From the NCBI GenBank assembly GCA_025358305.1, contig JANYJZ010000037.1, positions 24,987 to 88,986 of the forward strand: DNA of 64,000 bases. The letters are read 5' to 3'. Origin of the DNA: Ignavibacteriota bacterium (GTDB lineage: Bacteria > Bacteroidota > Ignavibacteria > UBA10030 > SZUA-254). Positions 59,588 to 64,000 of the stretch are shown one piece after another. Position 1 is the stretch's first letter. Each line of letters begins with the position of its first letter. The notes below the pieces were generated by a model. It did no database searches and had not been told where the DNA came from. It saw only the letters and a list, made by a program, of their open reading frames with translations. Position numbers and translations under genes: made by a program.

Positions 59588-61054
59588 ATGACATCACAGA
59601 TCATCCGAACAATGAACCCCGCGGTCGTGAAGAAGACCGCGGCGCGGTGCCGCGAACGCGGCATCGTGATCCCCACCTTCGCGCAGATGCGCGACCCGTC
59701 GCTCGTGAGCGCATCCGTGCGGCAGAAACTCCCGGCCGTCGGGCTCTGGGACGTCAATCCTTTGAACCTCTTCCGCATCACCTGGAAGAACGACATCGCA
59801 AGCGGCCTCTACGGCACCGTGAACACGATCGAGATCTCCCCGAAGATCACCGGCGTGCGGCCGCGGATCATCGGCCTCGTCGGAAAGTACTTCCCGACCG
59901 GGGCACACAAGGTCGGGGCGGCCTTCGGCTGTCTCGTGCCTCGCCTGGTGAGCGGCGAGTTCGACCCCGACGAACACAAGGCGGTCTGGCCGTCGACCGG
60001 CAACTACTGCCGCGGCGGGGCGTTCAACTCCGCGCTCCTCGGGTGCACGGCAATCGCGATCCTTCCCGAGGAGATGTCGAAGGAGCGCTTCGCGTGGCTG
60101 AAGACGATCGGTGCGGAGGTCATCGCGACCCCCGGATGCGAGTCGAACGTGAAGGAGATCTACGACAAATGCTGGGAGCTCAAGAAGGACCCCCGCAACA
60201 TGATCTTCAATCAGTTCGAGGAGTTCGGCAACCCCCTCTGGCACTACACCGTGACCGGTCCGGCCATCGAAGAGGTCTTTCGTTCGGTCGCGGCGCCGGG
60301 TGCGCGGGCGGCCGCATACATCTCCGCCACCGGTTCTGCCGGCACCATCGCAGCCGGAGATTACCTGAAGAAGCAGTTCCCGGGATTGAAGATCGTCGCG
60401 TCGGAGGCCCTGCAGTGCCCCACGCTCCTCCGGAATGGATACGGCGGCCACCGGATCGAGGGGATCGGCGACAAGCACGTGCCGTGGGTGCACAACGTCC
60501 GGAACACGGACGCGGTCGCGGCGGTCGATGACGAGGACTGCATGCGCGTCCTGAGGCTTTTCAACGAAGAGCAGGGAGCGGCCTATCTTTCGCGGCTCGG
60601 CATCCCCGACCCCGGCGTGCGCTCACTCCCAGCGCTCGGCATCTCGAGCATCTGCAACCTCCTCGCGGCGATCAAGACCGCGAAGTACTACGATCTCGAC
60701 GAGAACGATTGCATCTTCACGATCTTCACCGATTCGGCCGAACTCTACCAGTCGCGCCTACAAGAGCTCCGGGAGGAGCGGGGCGCGTATTCGGCCATGG
60801 AGGCGGCGAAGGACCATGCCGGGCCGATCGCGCACCAGAGCGTCGACTACTTCAAGGAGCTCTCCTATCAGGACCGCAAGGCGCTCCACAACTTGAAGTA
60901 TTTCACGTGGGTTGAGCAGCAGGGGAAGAGCTCCGAAGAGCTCTCCGCGCAGTGGAACCCGGAATACTGGCGGGCGCTCTTCGAGGATGAAGTGGCGCTC
61001 TTCGACAAGCTCATCCTCGAGTTCAACGCCATGGTCTCCGGCAAAGGATCATAA
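59588..61054 (+). CDS. Fold-type II PLP-dependent lyase of unknown substrate
   Basis: The 488-residue product is a tryptophan-synthase-beta/cysteine-synthase type PLP protein. The lysine is in GKYFPTGAHKVGAAFGCL, followed by WPSTGNYCRGGAFNSALLG and the Gly-rich phosphate loop ISATGSAGTIAAGDYLKKQ. The C-terminal 120 residues (KYYDLDENDCIFTIFTDSAE) are not in standard cysteine synthases. It does not show the 2,3-diaminopropionate ammonia-lyase (YgeX) motifs that I know. It sits exactly where YgeX would be expected, just before ygeY and ygeW, so it may cleave a diamino acid or related product of purine-ring opening. Confidence 0.75.
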   Translation: MTSQIIRTMNPAVVKKTAARCRERGIVIPTFAQMRDPSLVSASVRQKLPAVGLWDVNPLNLFRITWKNDIASGLYGTVNTIEISPKITGVRPRIIGLVGKYFPTGAHKVGAAFGCLVPRLVSGEFDPDEHKAVWPSTGNYCRGGAFNSALLGCTAIAILPEEMSKERFAWLKTIGAEVIATPGCESNVKEIYDKCWELKKDPRNMIFNQFEEFGNPLWHYTVTGPAIEEVFRSVAAPGARAAAYISATGSAGTIAAGDYLKKQFPGLKIVASEALQCPTLLRNGYGGHRIEGIGDKHVPWVHNVRNTDAVAAVDDEDCMRVLRLFNEEQGAAYLSRLGIPDPGVRSLPALGISSICNLLAAIKTAKYYDLDENDCIFTIFTDSAELYQSRLQELREERGAYSAMEAAKDHAGPIAHQSVDYFKELSYQDRKALHNLKYFTWVEQQGKSSEELSAQWNPEYWRALFEDEVALFDKLILEFNAMVSGKGS

Positions 61055-61098
61055 GGCGTAGGGACACGACAACCAGAACGCAACGACAAAGGACAGCA

Positions 61099-62304
61099 AT
61101 GAAGATTCCGTACAACGAGATATTCGCCGCGGCGAAGCGCAATGAACCACAGGTCTCCGGATTTCTGCGGGACCTCATCGCGACGAAGTCGCTCAGCTCG
61201 CAGGAAGGGACGGTCATCGGGCGCATCCAGCAAGAGATGGAGCGCTGCCGTTTCGACGAAGTGACGATCGACCCGATGGGCAACATTCTCGGGCGCATCG
61301 GGAAGGGCAAGCACGTCATCGCCCTCGACGCCCACGTCGACACGGTCGGCGTCGGGAACCCGCAGAACTGGACGATCGACCCGTTCCGGGGAGCGCAGAA
61401 GGATGGCATCATCTACGGCCGGGGCGCCTGCGACATGAAGGGAGCGCTCGCCTCGATCGTCTACGGCGGCAAGCTCATCACGGAGCTCGGGCTGCAGGAC
61501 GACTTCACGCTCTACGTCGTCGGGAGCGTCCAGGAGGAGGACTGCGACGGCCTCTGCTGGCAGTACATCATCAACGAGGACAAGCTCCGGCCCGAGGTGG
61601 TCGTCATCACCGAGCCGACGAATCTCGCGGTCTACCGCGGCCACCGTGGACGCATGGAGATCGAGGTCCGCACCAAGGGGATCTCGTGCCACGGCTCCGC
61701 GCCGGAGCGCGGTGTGAATGCCGTCTATCTGATGGCCCCGATCATTCAGGAGATCGAGCAGCTCAACGAGCGCCTCGGTGGAGAGCCGTTCCTCGGGAAA
61801 GGCACTGTCACGATCGCCGAGGTGCGCTCCACATCCCCGTCGCTTTGCGCTGTGGCGGACTCCGCCGCGATCCATCTCGACCGGCGGCTCGCCGCCACCG
61901 ACACGCTTGAGTCCGCTGTCCGGGAGATCCAGGACCTGCCGAGCGTGAAGAAGGCCAAGGCGGAGGTCGTCGTCCTCGACTACGCCGTGCCGAGCTGGAA
62001 AGGACTCACCTACCCGACGAAGAAATACTACCCGACCTGGCTCCTGCCGGAGGACCACGCCGTCATGAAGGCGGGCGTGAAGACGTTTGAGGGCCTCTTC
62101 GGCGAAAAGCCCCCCGTGAGCCGCTGGGTCTTCAGCACCAACGGCGTCGCCGTCATGGGGATGCACAATATCCCGTGCATCGGCTTCGGGCCCGGCAACG
62201 AGATCTACGCGCACATGGCCACCGAACAGGTCCCCGTCGAACACCTTGTCAAGGCGAGCGCCTGGTATGCGGCGTTCCCGCTCGAGTGGGTCCGAGGCCG
62301 CTAG
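61099..62304 (+). CDS. ygeY: YgeY-family M20 metallohydrolase
   Basis: The 401-residue product is an M20 peptidase/deacylase of the YgeY selenium-metabolism-linked type. Di-zinc ligands are visible: ALDAHVDTVGVG (His, Asp), GRGACDMKGALAS (bridging Asp), VGSVQEEDCDGLCWQ (catalytic Glu and zinc Glu), EPTNLAVYRGHRG and the final His in NEIYAHMATEQV. ISCHGSAPERG marks the dimerisation lid. It is 45 bases after the PLP gene and 54 before ygeW, the ygeX-Y-W order of E. coli. Confidence 0.92.
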   Translation: MKIPYNEIFAAAKRNEPQVSGFLRDLIATKSLSSQEGTVIGRIQQEMERCRFDEVTIDPMGNILGRIGKGKHVIALDAHVDTVGVGNPQNWTIDPFRGAQKDGIIYGRGACDMKGALASIVYGGKLITELGLQDDFTLYVVGSVQEEDCDGLCWQYIINEDKLRPEVVVITEPTNLAVYRGHRGRMEIEVRTKGISCHGSAPERGVNAVYLMAPIIQEIEQLNERLGGEPFLGKGTVTIAEVRSTSPSLCAVADSAAIHLDRRLAATDTLESAVREIQDLPSVKKAKAEVVVLDYAVPSWKGLTYPTKKYYPTWLLPEDHAVMKAGVKTFEGLFGEKPPVSRWVFSTNGVAVMGMHNIPCIGFGPGNEIYAHMATEQVPVEHLVKASAWYAAFPLEWVRGR

Positions 62305-62357
62305 GCAGCGGCGGTCACGGACATCATTTCACGATTTTCTCAACAGAAAGGAACAGT

Positions 62358-63356
62358 ATGCCGAAACTCACACCTCTTCCGAAGACTCTGCGGGGCAAGG
62401 ACTATATCGAGACAAAGGACTGGACGGTCAAGGAGATCGAACTCGCATTGAAGACCGCCGCCGACCTGAAGAAGAAGTTCAAGACGGGGAAGCCGCACCG
62501 CCATCTTCCCGACAAGACGGTCTTCCTCTTTTTCTTCGACAAGTCAACGCGCACGCGCAATTCCTTCGAGGCCGGCGCGACGCAGTTGGGCGGGCACGCC
62601 CACTTCATCGCGGCGGAAACGTCCCAGGTCGCGCACGGCGAATCGCCGAAGGACATGGGGATCATCTTGTCAAGCTACGGACACGCCATCGCGATACGCC
62701 ACGACCTCCTCCCCGGAGAAGGGAACTCCTACATGCGCAAGGTCGCCGAACATGCGACCGTCCCCGTCCTCAATATGCAGTGCGACATCGACCACCCGTT
62801 CCAGACGCTCGCGGACCTCATGACGATCCGCGAGGAGTTCGGAACCAAGCTGCGCCGCCGGAAGATCGCGGTCTCCTGGGCCTACGCGCCGAGCTACGCC
62901 AAGCCGATGTCGGTCCCCCAAGGCCTCATCACGCTCATGCCCCGGTTCGGACTCGACGTCGTTCTCGCCCACCCGCCGGAATACGCCCTCATGAAGAGCG
63001 AGGTCGAGTACGCCCGAAAGGCGGCCGCCGAGAACGGGACGTCGTTCGAGATCGTCGACAACATGGAAGAGGCGTTTGAAGGAGCCGACGTGGTCTACCC
63101 GAAATCGTGGGGAATCGAGTCGATGTTCCAGAATCCGAAGGACGCGCTCGAGATATCGAAGAGATACAAGCACTGGATTTGCGACGAACAGAAGATGAAG
63201 CTCGCAAAGAAGGAGGCGATCTACATGCACTGCCTCCCCGCCGACCGCGGCTATGAAGTGACGGACGGAGTGATCGACGGCCCGCAGTCGAGGGTCTTCC
63301 CCGAAGCAGAGAACCGGCTCCATACCTGCAAGTCCGTCATGGCATTGACGATGTGA
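62358..63356 (+). CDS. ygeW: YgeW-family knotted carbamoyltransferase
   Basis: The 332-residue product is an aspartate/ornithine carbamoyltransferase homologue of the YgeW type. The carbamoyl-phosphate loop is FFDKSTRTRNSFEAGATQLGG (cited: DKSTRTRNSFEAGATQLGG). HPFQTLADLMTIREEFG and the carboxyl-side HCLPADRGYEVTDGVID are present. The family is thought to act on a ureido intermediate of purine breakdown, giving carbamoyl phosphate for ATP. ATG 62358 is preceded by AAAGGAA; the frame is open further upstream. The stop overlaps the next GTG. Confidence 0.94.
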   Translation: MPKLTPLPKTLRGKDYIETKDWTVKEIELALKTAADLKKKFKTGKPHRHLPDKTVFLFFFDKSTRTRNSFEAGATQLGGHAHFIAAETSQVAHGESPKDMGIILSSYGHAIAIRHDLLPGEGNSYMRKVAEHATVPVLNMQCDIDHPFQTLADLMTIREEFGTKLRRRKIAVSWAYAPSYAKPMSVPQGLITLMPRFGLDVVLAHPPEYALMKSEVEYARKAAAENGTSFEIVDNMEEAFEGADVVYPKSWGIESMFQNPKDALEISKRYKHWICDEQKMKLAKKEAIYMHCLPADRGYEVTDGVIDGPQSRVFPEAENRLHTCKSVMALTM

Positions 63357-63955
63357 TGATGATCAGCGCACTGGTGCTCGCCGGAGGCGCTTCGCGCCGG
63401 ATGGGGACGCCAAAGGCCCTCCTTCCCATCTACGGGACGACCTTTCTCCGGCATATCGTCACGACGATCCGCGCCGCGGGGATCTCCGACGTTGCCGTCG
63501 TTCTCGGCGCAGATGCGGCGAGGATACGGCCGACGATGGCATGGTTCAACGGCATCATCGTCGAAAACACCGAATGGGAAAAGGGGCAGCTCTCATCGGT
63601 GTGTGCCGGTCTCGCATGTCTTGCCGAGCGCGCGGTTGACGGAGCACTCGTTTGGCCCGTCGATCATCCGACGATCGGCCCGGACGTGGCCACCGACATG
63701 CTGCGCGCGTTCGAATCGTCGGGAAAAGGGATCATCCTTCCTCTTCATGCGGGGCGGCGGGGGCATCCGGTGCTCTTTGCGGCGAGGATGTTTTCGCTTC
63801 TGAGGGCAGCATCGCTCGATGCGGGGGCACGCGAGGTCATCCATGCGCATAGCGAAGAGATCTGCGAGATTGTCACGCCGGACGCGGGTGTTCTCCGGAA
63901 CATCGATACCCTCGAGGAGTTCCTGCAATGTAGGCAGGCGCCGATGATCGTATAG
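63353..63955 (+). CDS. mocA: MocA-like molybdenum cofactor cytidylyltransferase
   Basis: The 200-residue product has a nucleotidyltransferase fold: ALVLAGGASRRMGTPKALLP with the CTP-binding Gly-rich loop, NTEWEKGQLSSVCAGL, VWPVDHPTI with the metal-binding Asp, and RRGHPVLFAARM. MocA (or YgfJ) adds CMP to molybdopterin for xanthine dehydrogenase-type enzymes, so it fits as the maturation factor of the three-subunit hydroxylase in this operon. It starts at GTG 63353 overlapping the ygeW stop; ATG 63356 and 63359 are alternatives. The last 45 bases of the window after it contain nothing recognisable. Confidence 0.88.
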   Translation: MMMISALVLAGGASRRMGTPKALLPIYGTTFLRHIVTTIRAAGISDVAVVLGADAARIRPTMAWFNGIIVENTEWEKGQLSSVCAGLACLAERAVDGALVWPVDHPTIGPDVATDMLRAFESSGKGIILPLHAGRRGHPVLFAARMFSLLRAASLDAGAREVIHAHSEEICEIVTPDAGVLRNIDTLEEFLQCRQAPMIV

Positions 63956-64000
63956 CGTCTTCCCCCGCGTAACGATGGAGGAGAAGTAAACGGAGAAGGC

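Noticed and set aside
59588..61054. YgeX (2,3-diaminopropionate ammonia-lyase)
   Set aside because: The position fits but length (488 versus about 400) and the lysine-region sequence do not match YgeX as I know it.
1..64000. CRISPR array, insertion sequence, phage or tRNA genes
   Set aside because: No regularly spaced direct repeats, no transposase, integrase or phage structural motifs, and no cloverleaf with the TTCGA arm were found on reading through intergenic regions.

Overview
The window is about 62% GC and almost fully coding. It holds 53 supported genes, the first (sprA) cut by the left edge. The lineage looks like the Bacteroidota/FCB group, and more likely an Ignavibacteria- or Kapabacteria-like branch than a classical Bacteroidales. 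The reasons are three core type IX secretion (T9SS) genes (sprA, porU, porV), two probable cargo proteins with C-terminal sorting domains of the 'NYPNPFNP ... GREI ... SGTYFYRL ... KVVLAK' style, paired lptF/lptG permeases, and a short stand-alone GT5 glycogen-synthase-like protein next to a DUF4270-like lipoprotein. Several promoters fit a sigma-70 pattern (TTG-rich -35, 17-nt spacer, TATATT/TATACT/TAAATT -10) rather than the TAnnTTTG pattern of Bacteroides.

Layout. 1-20.6 kb is an envelope and secretion region: sprA, then divergent lptF-lptG, then a minus-strand run of a DUF5683-like protein, a peptidase/propeller/beta-barrel fusion, a lipoprotein, a large M6-like protein whose zinc site has been lost, porV and porU. 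Upstream of porU lies a strongly structured RNA leader ending in a Rho-independent terminator. 20.9-28.4 kb is a tight plus-strand series: GT5 protein, gmhB, DUF4270-like lipoprotein, outer-membrane barrel, rpiB, glyA, tatC and a polyprenyl diphosphate synthase. 28.5-33.5 kb is accessory: an S15/CocE-type hydrolase, a low-GC lipoprotein, a DUF3224 protein and a T9SS cargo.

33.7-41.7 kb carries uspA, then ilvE, a GNAT acyltransferase and a serine palmitoyltransferase-like enzyme on the minus strand. These diverge from an SDR reductase and a membrane metallophosphoesterase. The GNAT, SPT and SDR genes match the bacterial ceramide trio (bcerS, spt, cerR). A glutamate dehydrogenase with a strong terminator follows. 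41.8-47.3 kb has two secreted or anchored c-type cytochromes and a photo-oxidative-stress-like group (photolyase, glutathione peroxidase, SRPBCC, TIGR01777 SDR). 47.4-50.3 kb on the minus strand is a thiol/sulfur group (DUF6132, rhodanese, FmdB, OsmC, thioredoxin, DUF2892) followed by an ECF sigma factor and a small zinc anti-sigma factor.

50.6-64 kb is one 11-gene, mostly translationally coupled operon: threonine-synthase-like enzyme, SsnA, a three-subunit molybdenum hydroxylase, PreT-PreA-like flavoproteins, a second fold-type II PLP enzyme, YgeY, YgeW and a MocA-like nucleotidyltransferase. It corresponds to the anaerobic purine/uric-acid catabolic cluster known from E. coli and gut Firmicutes, but rearranged: split subunits, no recognisable YgeX or HyuA, and two other PLP enzymes in place.

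No tRNA, rRNA, CRISPR array, insertion sequence or replication origin was recognised.
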